Origin: Flavobacterium lacisediminis
Lineage (GTDB): Bacteria > Bacteroidota > Bacteroidia > Flavobacteriales > Flavobacteriaceae
DNA: 64,000 nt
Assembly (NCBI RefSeq): GCF_025909975.1
Contig: NZ_JAPCIO010000007.1
Coordinates: forward strand, 142,644 to 206,643
Reading direction: 5' to 3'
Positions 1 to 8,081 of this stretch are shown here, one piece after another. Every line of letters begins with the position of its first letter. Position 1 is the first letter of the stretch. The position numbers were made by a program, and so were the translations under genes. The notes under the pieces are model-generated. The model was given only the letters and a program-made list of their open reading frames with translations, was not told the origin of the DNA and searched no databases.

Positions 1-268
1 TATCTAAATCGCAACCCACAAGCGCCGCTAATACGTGCTCTGGAGTTTGAATCATTACTCCTAATTTTTCTAAATTAGTACCTCGTTGCGTATTTACAAC
101 ATAATTTGCATCAGCTTCAATAATTGGTTGTCCTTCTAAATCTACACGTACAAATGTAAATCCGTTGTTTACAGGAGCTGGTTTAAAAGTCATTGCAACT
201 TCTTGACCGGTATGTAAACCTACACCTTTTAATGAAATTTCTGCAGCAATTGTTGTTTGCTTCGTCAT
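1..268 (-). CDS. lpxC: UDP-3-O-acyl-N-acetylglucosamine deacetylase LpxC, N-terminal part (gene runs off the left edge)
   Basis: The minus strand reads open from ATG at 268 to the window edge and encodes about 89 residues beginning MTKQTTIAAEISLKGVGLHT. The LKGVGLHTG segment and the later QTPEHVLAAL segment, which carries a zinc-ligand His, are typical of LpxC, the zinc deacetylase that commits UDP-GlcNAc derivatives to lipid A synthesis in the cytoplasm. In Bacteroidetes LpxC is usually fused to the FabZ dehydratase; that half would lie outside the window, so the fusion is family knowledge and not seen. The start is 15 bp downstream of the lpxD stop, so the two genes are almost certainly co-transcribed. 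The C-terminal end cannot be placed. Confidence 0.9.
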   Translation of the reverse strand, partial: MTKQTTIAAEISLKGVGLHTGQEVAMTFKPAPVNNGFTFVRVDLEGQPIIEADANYVVNTQRGTNLEKLGVMIQTPEHVLAALVGCDLD

Positions 269-283
269 GATAAAAATTTTAAA

Positions 284-1303
284 TTATTTAATTTTATTTT
301 TTAATTCTTCTAAATCGGTAACAATCTTTGGTAAATTTCTAAAATGTACGAATGATTTTGCAAAATCTCCGTAATTAAAAGCAGGACTTCCTTGAACCAC
401 TTCTCCAGCTTCTAAATTTTTACCAATACCTGATTGTGCTTGAATTTTTACTCCATCACCAATTACCAAATGTCCAGCAAAACCTACTTGCCCACCAATT
501 AAACAATTTTTTCCAATTTTAGTGGTTCCAGCAATACCGGTTTGTGCTGCAATTACAGTATTTTCACCTATTTCAACATTGTGTGCTACTTGAATATGAT
601 TATCCAATTTCACTCCTTTTCTAATTATAGTTGAACCTAAAGTAGCTCTATCAACCGTTGTACAAGCACCAATTTCAACATCATCTTCAATTATTACATT
701 TCCAATTTGTGGCACTTTTACATAAGTTCCGTCTTCTTGAGGTGCAAAACCAAATCCGTCAGAACCAATTATTGTTCCTGAGTGAATCGTACATCTATTT
801 CCAATTACAGTTTCCGAATAAATTCGAACACCAGCAAAGAAAACACAATCATCTCCAATTGTAACATTATCTCCAATGAAACTATTTGGATAAATTTTTA
901 CATTTTTACCTATAATTACATTTTTACCAATATAGCAAAAACTTCCTAAATATAAATCAGAACCATAAGTAACACCATCAGAAATTACTGAAGGTTGCTC
1001 AATTCCTGATTTCATCAATTTTACTTGATTGTAATATTCCAACAACTTTGAAAATGATTTATAAGCATCTTCTACCTTAATTAATGTAGTTGTTATTTCC
1101 TGCTCTGGTTCAAATGTACTATTAACAATAGTAACAGTGGCTTGAGTAGAATAAATGTAATTGATATATTTTGGGTTGGCCAAAAACGTCAAAGACCCTT
1201 CAGTTCCTTCCTCTATTTTAGACAATTTAAAAACTTCAGCGTCTGGATTCCCCACTACTTCACCTTCTAAAATGCCCGCTATTTGTGCTGCTGTAAACTT
1301 CAT
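284..1303 (-). CDS. lpxD: UDP-3-O-acylglucosamine N-acyltransferase LpxD (copy 1)
   Basis: This 339-aa protein is the third enzyme of lipid A synthesis: it transfers a hydroxyacyl chain from acyl carrier protein to the 2-amino group of UDP-3-O-acylglucosamine. The first 100 residues form the LpxD N-terminal substrate-binding domain. From about residue 105 to 310 runs a left-handed beta-helix made of hexapeptide repeats (IGKNVIIGKNVKIYPNS type). His241, in HIQVAHNVEIG, matches the catalytic His of LpxD enzymes. It sits between an HD-domain gene and lpxC, all on the minus strand, which is a lipid A operon arrangement. A second LpxD-like gene is present at 50484-51482; this copy, next to lpxC, is the more likely housekeeping enzyme. 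Confidence 0.95.
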   Translation of the reverse strand: MKFTAAQIAGILEGEVVGNPDAEVFKLSKIEEGTEGSLTFLANPKYINYIYSTQATVTIVNSTFEPEQEITTTLIKVEDAYKSFSKLLEYYNQVKLMKSGIEQPSVISDGVTYGSDLYLGSFCYIGKNVIIGKNVKIYPNSFIGDNVTIGDDCVFFAGVRIYSETVIGNRCTIHSGTIIGSDGFGFAPQEDGTYVKVPQIGNVIIEDDVEIGACTTVDRATLGSTIIRKGVKLDNHIQVAHNVEIGENTVIAAQTGIAGTTKIGKNCLIGGQVGFAGHLVIGDGVKIQAQSGIGKNLEAGEVVQGSPAFNYGDFAKSFVHFRNLPKIVTDLEELKNKIK

Positions 1304-1424
1304 TATAAAATTTTATTACTATCAAAACTAGATAGATTTTGGGGTATAAAAATACTCATTTTCATTCAATACAATGTATTGATTCCGCTTCATCTTGGCA
1401 AAAATATGAAATTAAATTAAAAAG

Positions 1425-2660
1425 CTATGCTTCTAAGACCACTTTTGGAAAACATATGAAATATTTTGTCACAGGTTTTGATAAAGCTTTTAAATGTAAT
1501 TGGTCAGATGCTTCTACAACATCTTCAATAGTTTTGTCTTTTTTTAAGATTCGAATTGGCTCACTTGATTTACTATACGCTTGATTTTTTAACTTGCCTT
1601 TGAATACAAAATAATCCGCTTCTTTATCGGAAATTCCGGCAATTGCAATATATTTATTTTTTATTGCTAATAGATTCTCTTTGTTTGGTTTATCATCGGT
1701 CATTTGAATCTTTAGTAAATCACGATTCAATATCATTCTACATAAAGATTGCAGTACAAAATCATCATGAAATTGCCACGATTTGATTGCTCCCATCACA
1801 TCATAATCATCCAAATAAGAAAATTTATCTAAAACACTTTTATCAAAATCAGACAAAGAAATTTTGTTTTGCATGAAAAATTGCAACGATTCGCTGCAAG
1901 GCAATACAATTCCTTTTTGAGTTAATTCTTTTGCACGTTTTAGAATTTTGGTCAAGATTAATTCAGCAACCACACTTGTTTTGTGTAAATACGCTTGCCA
2001 ATACATTAATCTTCGCGCAACCAAAAACTTTTCTACTGAGTAAATTCCTTTTTCTTCAATAACCAAATAATCATCTTGCACGTTCATCATTTGAATCAAA
2101 CGTTCGCTATTAATATTTCCTTCGGCTACACCGCTGTAGAAACTATCTCGTTTTAAATAATCCATTCTATCCATATCTAACTGACTTGAAATCAATTGCA
2201 ACATGAATTTTCTATGATATTCCCCTTTAAAAACTTGAATCGCAAGTGATAATTTCCCATCAAATTCTTTATTTAATTGCTCCATGAACAACAACGATAA
2301 TTCTTCATGATGCACTTCTTCCACTATACTGTGTTCCATGGCATGACTGTAAGGACCGTGACCAATATCGTGCAACAAAATAGCAATATATAATGCGTTT
2401 TCTTCTTCTTCCGAAATTGCAACACCTTTAAACTGCAAGGTTTGAACCGCTTTTTGCATAATATGCATACAACCCAACGCATGATGAAAACGCGTATGAT
2501 GCGCACCCGGATAAACCAAATACGACATTCCCATTTGAGAAATTCTTCGCAAACGCTGAAAGTAAGGATGCTGAATTAAATCGTAAATTAAAGAATTAGG
2601 AATGGTAATAAAACCATAAATTGGATCGTTGAATATTTTGAGTTTATTGGTTTGGCTCAC
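1425..2660 (-). CDS. HD-domain phosphohydrolase (dNTPase-like)
   Basis: The 411-aa protein carries a full HD signature: HTRFHH around residues 55-60 and ILLHDIGHGPYSHAMEH around 94-110, with His97-Asp98 as the metal-binding pair. HD proteins of this shape (about 400 aa, N-terminal DPIYGFI segment) resemble the dGTPase/SAMHD1 group, which hydrolyse nucleoside triphosphates, but the substrate of this subgroup is not known to me. It is upstream of lpxD with a 121-bp gap, on the same strand, and this adjacency is common in Flavobacteria. A good -7 element (TACATTTG) lies about 20 bp upstream of its ATG. Family assignment is firm; biochemical function is not. Confidence 0.9.
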   Translation of the reverse strand: MSQTNKLKIFNDPIYGFITIPNSLIYDLIQHPYFQRLRRISQMGMSYLVYPGAHHTRFHHALGCMHIMQKAVQTLQFKGVAISEEEENALYIAILLHDIGHGPYSHAMEHSIVEEVHHEELSLLFMEQLNKEFDGKLSLAIQVFKGEYHRKFMLQLISSQLDMDRMDYLKRDSFYSGVAEGNINSERLIQMMNVQDDYLVIEEKGIYSVEKFLVARRLMYWQAYLHKTSVVAELILTKILKRAKELTQKGIVLPCSESLQFFMQNKISLSDFDKSVLDKFSYLDDYDVMGAIKSWQFHDDFVLQSLCRMILNRDLLKIQMTDDKPNKENLLAIKNKYIAIAGISDKEADYFVFKGKLKNQAYSKSSEPIRILKKDKTIEDVVEASDQLHLKALSKPVTKYFICFPKVVLEA

Positions 2661-2679
2661 AAGTATAAATTTTGAGTAA

Positions 2680-2687
2680 CAAATGTA
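2680..2687 (-). promoter_or_regulatory. -7 promoter element (TACATTTG) for the HD-domain gene
   Basis: On the minus strand TACATTTG matches the Bacteroidetes -7 consensus TAnnTTTG and ends about 20 nt before the ATG at 2660. No TTG is present at the ideal -33 distance, so only half the promoter is convincing. Confidence 0.45.
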
Positions 2688-2793
2688 GCGATTTTTTACA
2701 AAAAGAATTGTTTAAAACTAATGGGAAATTTTATACTAAATTTAATACAATGGTCGTTTAATAAATACTAACTTGCACACAAATTAAGAAGAA

Positions 2794-4347
2794 ATGAGCC
2801 AGATAAAAATCCTTTGGGTTGATGATGAAATTGATTTATTAAAACCACATATCCTTTTTTTAGAAAAGAAAAATTATCATGTAACTACCTGTAATAACGG
2901 GCAAGATGCTATTGATTTGTTTGACGAAAACAATTTTGATGTGGTATTTTTAGATGAAAATATGCCGGGTTTAAGTGGTTTGGAAACTTTATCTGAATTA
3001 AAAGAAAAGAAATCTTCGGTTCCGGTGATTATGATTACCAAAAGTGAAGAAGAATATATCATGGAAGAAGCCATCGGTTCTAAAATTGCCGATTATTTGA
3101 TAAAACCTGTAAATCCAAATCAGATTTTATTGAGTTTAAAAAAGAATTTAGACCATTCACGATTGATTTCTGAGAAAACTACTTTGGATTATCAGAAAGA
3201 ATTTAGAAAAATTGCGATGGATATGGCAATGGTTCGTACCTATGAAGATTGGGTGGAATTATACAAAAAACTATTGTTCTGGGAATTAGAGTTGGAAAAC
3301 ATTGAAGACCAAAGCATGGTAGAAATTTTGGAAAGTCAAAAAGCTGAAGCCAATATGCAATTTGGTAAATTCATCGAGCGTAATTACGAAGATTGGTTCC
3401 AACCAAAAGCTGATAAGCCGGTGCTTTCTCATGAAATTTTTGGTGAATTAGTAGCGCCTGAAATCCGTAAAAAAGACAAACCTATTCTATTCGTTGTTAT
3501 TGATAATTTGCGTTATGACCAATGGAAAGCGTTTGAAAGCGTTGTAAACAATCACTACAAATTAGAAAAAGAAGTGAGTTACTTCTCTATTCTACCAACT
3601 GCTACACAATATGCTCGTAATGCGATATTTTCTGGATTAACACCTTTGGAAATGGAAAAGAAATTCCCGCAATATTGGAAAAACGATCCAGATGAAGGAG
3701 GAAAAAATCTGTATGAAGGCGAATTTTTAACCGAGCAATTAAAACGTTTGGGATTAAACATCAAGCAAGAATATTTTAAGATTACCAATTTTGCTTCGGG
3801 AAAAAAATTAGCCGATAACTTCAAGTCGTTAAAAAACAACGATTTGACTACTATTGTTTACAACTTTGTAGATATGTTATCGCACGCTAAAACAGAAATG
3901 GATGTGGTGAAAGAACTAGCTTCAAACGACAAAGCGTATCGTTCTTTAACGGCAAGTTGGTTTAAAAACTCTCCGCTTTTGGATATGATTCAGCAAGCTC
4001 AACAACTTGGTTTTAGATTGATTATAACTACCGACCATGGAACTATCAATTGTAAAAATCCGTCGAAAGTTATTGGTGATAAAAACACGAGTTTAAATCT
4101 TCGCTATAAAACAGGAAGAAGTTTAACCTATGAAGACAAAGACGTTTATGCTGTGAAAGATCCGAAAAAAATTGGTTTACCAGCTCTAAACATGAGTAGC
4201 TCTTTTATTTTTGCGAAAAACGATTTATTTTTGGCATACGTTAATAACTACAATCATTATGTGAGTTATTACCGAAATACCTATCAACACGGTGGAATTT
4301 CATTAGAAGAAATGGTGATTCCGTTTTTAGTTTTAGAACCAAGATAA
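2794..4347 (+). CDS. porX: T9SS response regulator PorX (receiver + PglZ phosphatase-like domain)
   Basis: The 517-aa protein starts with a CheY-like receiver domain (residues 1-125) with acidic cluster VDDE at 9-12 and phospho-acceptor Asp54 in FLDENMPG. After a helical linker it has a PglZ domain (about 210-515), an alkaline-phosphatase-superfamily fold; LFVVIDNLRYDQW and TTDHGT are its metal-binding signatures. This two-domain architecture is PorX, which with the sensor PorY and an ECF sigma factor controls type IX secretion genes in Porphyromonas and related bacteria, and whose PglZ half has been linked to cyclic oligonucleotide hydrolysis. It opens a plus-strand run with tsaE 26 bp downstream. 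The window also encodes a T9SS type B cargo (57810-63449), a plausible client of the system it regulates. Confidence 0.93.
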   Translation: MSQIKILWVDDEIDLLKPHILFLEKKNYHVTTCNNGQDAIDLFDENNFDVVFLDENMPGLSGLETLSELKEKKSSVPVIMITKSEEEYIMEEAIGSKIADYLIKPVNPNQILLSLKKNLDHSRLISEKTTLDYQKEFRKIAMDMAMVRTYEDWVELYKKLLFWELELENIEDQSMVEILESQKAEANMQFGKFIERNYEDWFQPKADKPVLSHEIFGELVAPEIRKKDKPILFVVIDNLRYDQWKAFESVVNNHYKLEKEVSYFSILPTATQYARNAIFSGLTPLEMEKKFPQYWKNDPDEGGKNLYEGEFLTEQLKRLGLNIKQEYFKITNFASGKKLADNFKSLKNNDLTTIVYNFVDMLSHAKTEMDVVKELASNDKAYRSLTASWFKNSPLLDMIQQAQQLGFRLIITTDHGTINCKNPSKVIGDKNTSLNLRYKTGRSLTYEDKDVYAVKDPKKIGLPALNMSSSFIFAKNDLFLAYVNNYNHYVSYYRNTYQHGGISLEEMVIPFLVLEPR

Positions 4348-4373
4348 TAGTGTTCAGTTAACTTAGAATATAT

Positions 4374-4787
4374 ATGACGATAATTTTTTCATTAGACGAA
4401 ATCACAAACGTTGCCAAACAAATATTAGCCACGCCATCATTAAAAAAAGTAATTACATTTCACGCTCAAATGGGTGCTGGAAAAACCACTTTAATCAAAG
4501 AGTTAGTCAAGGAATTAGGCGTAAAAGATAATTCGAGCAGTCCAACCTTTTCTTTAGTGAATGAATATCGCACGTTTGAAGGTGAAATCGTATATCATTT
4601 TGATTTGTACCGATTAAATTCAGAAGAAGAAGGTTACGACATGGGATTAGACGAATATTTCTATTCTGATAATTGGTGTTTTATCGAATGGCCAGAAAAA
4701 ACACCCAATTTAATTCCAATAGACCACGCCAGTATTTCAATAAAAGTAATGGCGGACGGCAAAAGAGAATTGACCTTGAAGAACTAA
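4374..4787 (+). CDS. tsaE: tRNA threonylcarbamoyladenosine biosynthesis ATPase TsaE
   Basis: A 137-aa P-loop protein of normal TsaE length. The Walker A motif GAGKTT is at residues 34-39, followed by the TsaE-specific SSPTFSLVNEY segment and the HFDLYRL stretch; FIEWPEK near residue 105 is also characteristic. TsaE works with TsaB and TsaD to make the t6A modification on ANN-decoding tRNAs in the cytoplasm; tsaD lies 11 kb away at 15761. It follows porX by 26 bp and precedes the alanine-dehydrogenase-like gene by 59 bp, so it is probably co-transcribed with porX. Confidence 0.95.
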   Translation: MTIIFSLDEITNVAKQILATPSLKKVITFHAQMGAGKTTLIKELVKELGVKDNSSSPTFSLVNEYRTFEGEIVYHFDLYRLNSEEEGYDMGLDEYFYSDNWCFIEWPEKTPNLIPIDHASISIKVMADGKRELTLKN

Positions 4788-4846
4788 AAGATTCTTTTCT
4801 ATTTTAAAAAATATTCCTAAATTGGTACCACAAAAAACAACGCAAC

Positions 4847-6043
4847 ATGTCCATTTATAGTCCATTTTCGAAATCACAACTATTACCACAAGAAGAAAAG
4901 CTAGAAGTGGCGCGTCATAAAAGTGAGTTGTTTATAGGAATTCCTAAAGAAACTTCTTATCAAGAACGTCGTATTTGCTTAACACCAGATGCCGTTTCTT
5001 CATTAGTTTCACATGGACATCGCGTAATGTTAGAAGCTGGAGCTGGAGAATGTTCAAGTTATACCGATAAAGAATACAGCGATGCAGGTGCCGAAATAAC
5101 TCAAGACACAAAAAAAGTATTGGGATGCCCAATGATTTTAAAAGTGGAACCACCTACTCTAGCCGAACTAGAAATGATGAATCCGCAAACTATTGTTATT
5201 TCAGCAATTCAATTAAAAACACAGAAAAAAGAATATTTTGAAGCTTTAGCTACTAAAAGAATTACTGCCTTAGCTTTCGAATTTATAAAAGATGAAGATG
5301 GTTCCTATCCAGCAGTAAAATCACTATCTGAAATTGCAGGAACTGCTTCGGTTTTAATCGCTTCCGAATTAATGATTGGAGAAAACATTGGAAAAGGATT
5401 ATTGTTTGGAAATATTACAGGAGTTCCACCTACAAAAGTAGTTATCATTGGAGCTGGAACGGTTGCAGAATATGCTGCCAGAACGGCTTTAGGACTTGGG
5501 GCAACTGTGAAAGTATTTGACAATTCGATTACCAAATTACGCCGTTTACAAAACACATTAAATCAAAGAATATTTACTTCTACCATACAAGAAAAATCAC
5601 TTTTAAAAGCACTTCGTCGTTGTGATGTTGCCATTGGTGCGATGAAAGGAAAAAACCGTGCTCCAATTGTGGTTACTGAAACTATGGTAGAACATATGAA
5701 AAAAGGAGCTGTTATTGTAGATGTTAGTATTGATACAGGAGGTTGTTTTGAAACTTCAGAGGTCACTACTCATGAAAAACCAACCTTTATTAAAAACGGA
5801 GTAATTCATTATTGTGTTCCAAATATTCCTTCTCGATATTCTAAAACGGCTTCAATGTCAATTAGTAATATCATTTCTCCTTTCTTATTACATATTGCAG
5901 ACGATGGAGGAATTGAAACCGCTATACGTTGCAACAGAGGTTTAAAGCACGGAATTTATTCCTATCACGGAGTTTTAACCAATAAAGCAATTGCCGATTG
6001 GTTTAATTTAGAGTATCGCGATATCAATTTGATTGTTTTTTAA
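4847..6043 (+). CDS. Alanine dehydrogenase family protein lacking the catalytic histidine region
   Basis: The 398-aa protein belongs to the alanine dehydrogenase / transhydrogenase alpha family. It has an N-terminal extension of about 28 residues, then GIPKETSYQERRICLTP (31-47), MILKV with the pyruvate-binding Lys near 99, a Rossmann motif VIIGAGTVAEYAAR (about 205-218), and VDVSIDTGG holding the conserved active-site Asp. In known alanine dehydrogenases the sequence YLHLA supplies the catalytic His; here the equivalent stretch reads SAIQLKTQKK with no His nearby. It may be a Bacteroidetes subfamily with altered chemistry or a different substrate. Oxidative deamination of alanine is therefore a family-level guess. 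It follows tsaE on the plus strand. Confidence 0.85.
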   Translation: MSIYSPFSKSQLLPQEEKLEVARHKSELFIGIPKETSYQERRICLTPDAVSSLVSHGHRVMLEAGAGECSSYTDKEYSDAGAEITQDTKKVLGCPMILKVEPPTLAELEMMNPQTIVISAIQLKTQKKEYFEALATKRITALAFEFIKDEDGSYPAVKSLSEIAGTASVLIASELMIGENIGKGLLFGNITGVPPTKVVIIGAGTVAEYAARTALGLGATVKVFDNSITKLRRLQNTLNQRIFTSTIQEKSLLKALRRCDVAIGAMKGKNRAPIVVTETMVEHMKKGAVIVDVSIDTGGCFETSEVTTHEKPTFIKNGVIHYCVPNIPSRYSKTASMSISNIISPFLLHIADDGGIETAIRCNRGLKHGIYSYHGVLTNKAIADWFNLEYRDINLIVF

Positions 6044-6078
6044 AGTTAAAATCTAAGGACTATGTGTATAATTTAAAC

Positions 6079-6086
6079 TAAATTTG
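6079..6086 (+). promoter_or_regulatory. -7 promoter element (TAAATTTG) deciding the start of the next gene
   Basis: TAAATTTG matches the Bacteroidetes -7 consensus and ends 16 nt before the ATG at 6102. It overlaps an in-frame TTG at 6084, so that TTG cannot be the translation start if the promoter is real. No -33 TTG is at the ideal spacing. Confidence 0.5.
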
Positions 6087-6101
6087 CACAAATTATTATT
6101 T

Positions 6102-6488
6102 ATGAAGTTTCAGTTTCGTTTAGCATATTATTTATTTGGATTATTATTAGGTGGTGTTTTCGTGGTTTGGTTTTTAAAAGCCAAAGCTGATGATAAAGGT
6201 GTTGAATTTTGTTACATGCCAAATTGCCGTGTTTTGAAAGATTTACGTAGTAAATCTTTAGAAATTGATTCGGTTGCTAGACAAGCATTAGATGCAAAAT
6301 GGGTTACTTTAGAAGATGTCAAGATGAGCTTGCAATATGGCGATGTAGATTTCGGAAAAAGTAACGAACCTTATCGAAAAGGCAAGATTTACGTTATTGA
6401 AGGTAAAACTTCTAAAAATGAAGATATTACAATTACAATGGTTAATTATACTAACAAAGTCTTGTTAGAAAAGATAGAAAAAAAGTAA
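6102..6488 (+). CDS. Membrane-anchored DUF4258 family protein
   Basis: A 128-aa protein with one N-terminal membrane segment (AYYLFGLLLGGVFVVWFLKA, residues 8-27) followed by a soluble domain of about 95 residues. Features such as FCYMPNCRVLKDLRSK and a GKIYVIEGK...ITITMVNY strand pair fit the DUF4258 group found widely in Bacteroidetes, whose function is unknown. Type II topology would place the domain in the periplasm. The ATG at 6102 is chosen because a -7 box lies just upstream and the membrane segment then begins at the usual place. tRNA-Val follows 82 bp downstream from its own promoter. Confidence 0.8.
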   Translation: MKFQFRLAYYLFGLLLGGVFVVWFLKAKADDKGVEFCYMPNCRVLKDLRSKSLEIDSVARQALDAKWVTLEDVKMSLQYGDVDFGKSNEPYRKGKIYVIEGKTSKNEDITITMVNYTNKVLLEKIEKK

Positions 6489-6506
6489 TTTTTTTACTAA
6501 AACACT

Positions 6507-6536
6507 TGCAAAAACAAATATTCCTTGTATATTTGC
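6507..6536 (+). promoter_or_regulatory. Promoter of tRNA-Val (TTG-N19-TATATTTG)
   Basis: TTG at 6507-6509, a 19-nt spacer and TATATTTG at 6529-6536 form a perfect match to the Bacteroidetes housekeeping promoter, 35 nt upstream of the mature tRNA. It is the cleanest promoter in the window and a useful reference for the others. Confidence 0.8.
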
Positions 6537-6570
6537 ACTCGCAATACGGTAATAGTAAAGCACTTTATTG

Positions 6571-6648
6571 GGGCGATTAGCTCAGCTGGTTCAGAGCACC
6601 TCGTTTACACCGAGGGGGTCGGGGGTTCGAACCCCTCATCGCCCACCA
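6571..6648 (+). tRNA. tRNA-Val (anticodon TAC)
   Basis: A full cloverleaf is readable. Acceptor strand GGGCGAT pairs with ATCGCCC; the D-arm contains TAGCTCAGCTGGTTCAGAG; anticodon stem CCTCG/CGAGG encloses the loop TTTACAC with anticodon TAC; the T-arm has GGTTCGAAC. The 3' CCA (6646-6648) is encoded in the DNA, unlike in the three minus-strand tRNAs at 23.7-24.0 kb. Confidence 0.97.
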
Positions 6649-6652
6649 AATT

Positions 6653-6679
6653 AAATCCTACAGAAATGTAGGATTTTTT
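6653..6679 (+). terminator. Rho-independent terminator after tRNA-Val
   Basis: AAATCCTACA and TGTAGGATTT form a 10-bp hairpin around a short loop and run into a T tract, 4 nt after the tRNA CCA. Confidence 0.85.
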
Positions 6680-6794
6680 GTTTTATATAATATTGAAAAT
6701 CAATATGACTACAAAAAACACACTTTAATTATAAAGTAAATCATACCAGTTTATGGATTATTTCATAGCGATATAGAAGAAAACAATAAAAAGA

Positions 6795-7511
6795 ATGAAG
6801 AAAGCAATAGTAATCGGAGCAACATCTGGAATAGGCAAAGAGCTTGCAAAATTATTAGCAAACGATAATTATAAAGTTGGATTAACTGGTAGGAGAACCG
6901 AATTGCTTAAAGAATTGAAAAAGGAAAAACCAAATTCTTATTTAATCAAATCATTTGATGTAACAGATACAAAAATTACGATTGAAAAATTAGAAGAATT
7001 AACAACGGAACTTGGCGGACTTGATTTACTTATTATTAGCTCAGGAACTGGAAACATTAATGAAGATTTAGATTTTAAAGTTGAAAATCAAACTATTAAC
7101 ACAAATGTTATTGGCTTTACGTGCATTATAGATTGGAGTTTTAATTATTTTAAAAATCAAAAATTTGGGCATATTGTAGCAATAAGTTCAATTGGAGGGC
7201 TTCGAGGTAGCAGACAAGCACCTGCCTACAATGCAACAAAAGCATATCAAATAAATTATTTAGAGGGGCTGAGACAGAAAGCTACAAAACTCAAGAAATC
7301 AATTTTTATAACAGACATTAGACCTGGACTTGTTGATACCGAAATGGCAAAAGGCGAAGGGTTGTTTTGGGTAATGCCTGTTGAAAAAACAGCAAAACAA
7401 ATTTATAAAGCAATTATCAACAAAAAAAAGATAGCTTACGTCACTAAACGATGGAAAATTATTGCGACAATATTAAAAGTTATACCTAGAGTATTATACG
7501 AGAAAATGTAA
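6795..7511 (+). CDS. Short-chain dehydrogenase/reductase (SDR) family protein
   Basis: A 238-aa classical SDR. The NAD(P)-binding glycine motif GATSGIGKELAKLL is at residues 8-21, and Arg at TGRR just after the second strand suggests NADP(H) preference. The catalytic Ser lies in ISSIGG (about 136) and the Tyr-Lys pair in YNATKAYQ (about 149-153). IRPGLVDTEMAKGEG is the usual SDR PG motif. The substrate cannot be told from sequence. The gene stands alone on the plus strand between tRNA-Val and convergent mgsA; the 108 bp after it holds no clear hairpin. Confidence 0.9.
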   Translation: MKKAIVIGATSGIGKELAKLLANDNYKVGLTGRRTELLKELKKEKPNSYLIKSFDVTDTKITIEKLEELTTELGGLDLLIISSGTGNINEDLDFKVENQTINTNVIGFTCIIDWSFNYFKNQKFGHIVAISSIGGLRGSRQAPAYNATKAYQINYLEGLRQKATKLKKSIFITDIRPGLVDTEMAKGEGLFWVMPVEKTAKQIYKAIINKKKIAYVTKRWKIIATILKVIPRVLYEKM

Positions 7512-7619
7512 AACATTAGGCTAGATTCATGTCTAAATACAGTTTTTTAGTGTCACAAAAATTAATTTTAGAAATCAAATTTTGTGCTAAAAATAACAAG
7601 CTTTGAATAAAATCATAAA

Positions 7620-7991
7620 TTAAACTTCATCCAATCCCAATAACAATAACTGCGCAGTAGCTTCATTGGTAGCTAAAGGCACGTTGTGAACATCACAAAT
7701 ACGAATTAACATATTGATATCCGCTTCATGCGCGTGACTAGAATTTGGATCTTTGAAGAATAATACCATTTTTGTTTTTCCTTCTGCAACACGTGCAGCA
7801 ATTTGAGCATCTCCACCTAATGGACCTGAAAGCATTTTTTTTACTTTAAAACCAGCTGCTTCTGCCCTTCCACCTGTAGTTCCAGTTGCGATTATTTTTA
7901 TTTTTTCTTTTGACAAAATGACTTTGTTCTTGTTTAAGAACTGCACCATATCTGCTTTTTTTCCGTCGTGAGCTATAATTGCGATTTCCAT
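7620..7991 (-). CDS. mgsA: Methylglyoxal synthase
   Basis: A 123-aa enzyme converting dihydroxyacetone phosphate to methylglyoxal and phosphate, a bypass of lower glycolysis under phosphate limitation. It begins MEIAIIAHDGKK and contains the active-site loop GTTGGRA, the phosphate-binding LSGPLGGDAQIA with catalytic Asp, and the FFKDP..SHAHEADI segment. The start at 7991 is preferred to an in-frame ATG at 8033 because a -7 box (8009-8016) and a terminator lie between them, and because homologues begin at the equivalent Met. It follows the pfkA-gapA-kinase cluster on the same strand but has its own promoter. Confidence 0.93.
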   Translation of the reverse strand: MEIAIIAHDGKKADMVQFLNKNKVILSKEKIKIIATGTTGGRAEAAGFKVKKMLSGPLGGDAQIAARVAEGKTKMVLFFKDPNSSHAHEADINMLIRICDVHNVPLATNEATAQLLLLGLDEV

Positions 7992-8008
7992 ACTAATTGA
8001 TTTCCTTA

Positions 8009-8016
8009 CAAAGATA
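8009..8016 (-). promoter_or_regulatory. -7 promoter element (TATCTTTG) for mgsA
   Basis: On the minus strand TATCTTTG is a perfect -7 match and ends 17 nt before the mgsA ATG. It lies immediately after the terminator of the upstream kinase gene, and its upstream half would fall within that terminator. Confidence 0.5.
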
Positions 8017-8021
8017 AAAAG

Positions 8022-8061
8022 AAAAAATCCCAAATACGTTCAGAACGATTTGAGATTTTTT
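8022..8061 (-). terminator. Terminator of the BadF-type kinase gene
   Basis: A hairpin with flanking A/T runs: AAAAAATC.CAAAT pairs imperfectly with ATTTG.GATTTTTT, with an inner CGTT/AACG pairing. It lies 20 bp downstream of the kinase stop codon and can work on the minus strand. Confidence 0.7.
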
Positions 8062-8081
8062 CTACTTTAAATTTATTTTAG

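Noticed and set aside
284..1303. Small plus-strand frame at 658-864 within lpxD
   Set aside because: Antisense to the conserved hexapeptide-repeat region and rich in Gln/His/Leu as expected of a shadow frame.
7992..8033. Upstream ATG start for mgsA at 8033
   Set aside because: The extension encodes an improbable hydrophobic peptide and crosses the terminator of the upstream gene and the mgsA -7 box.
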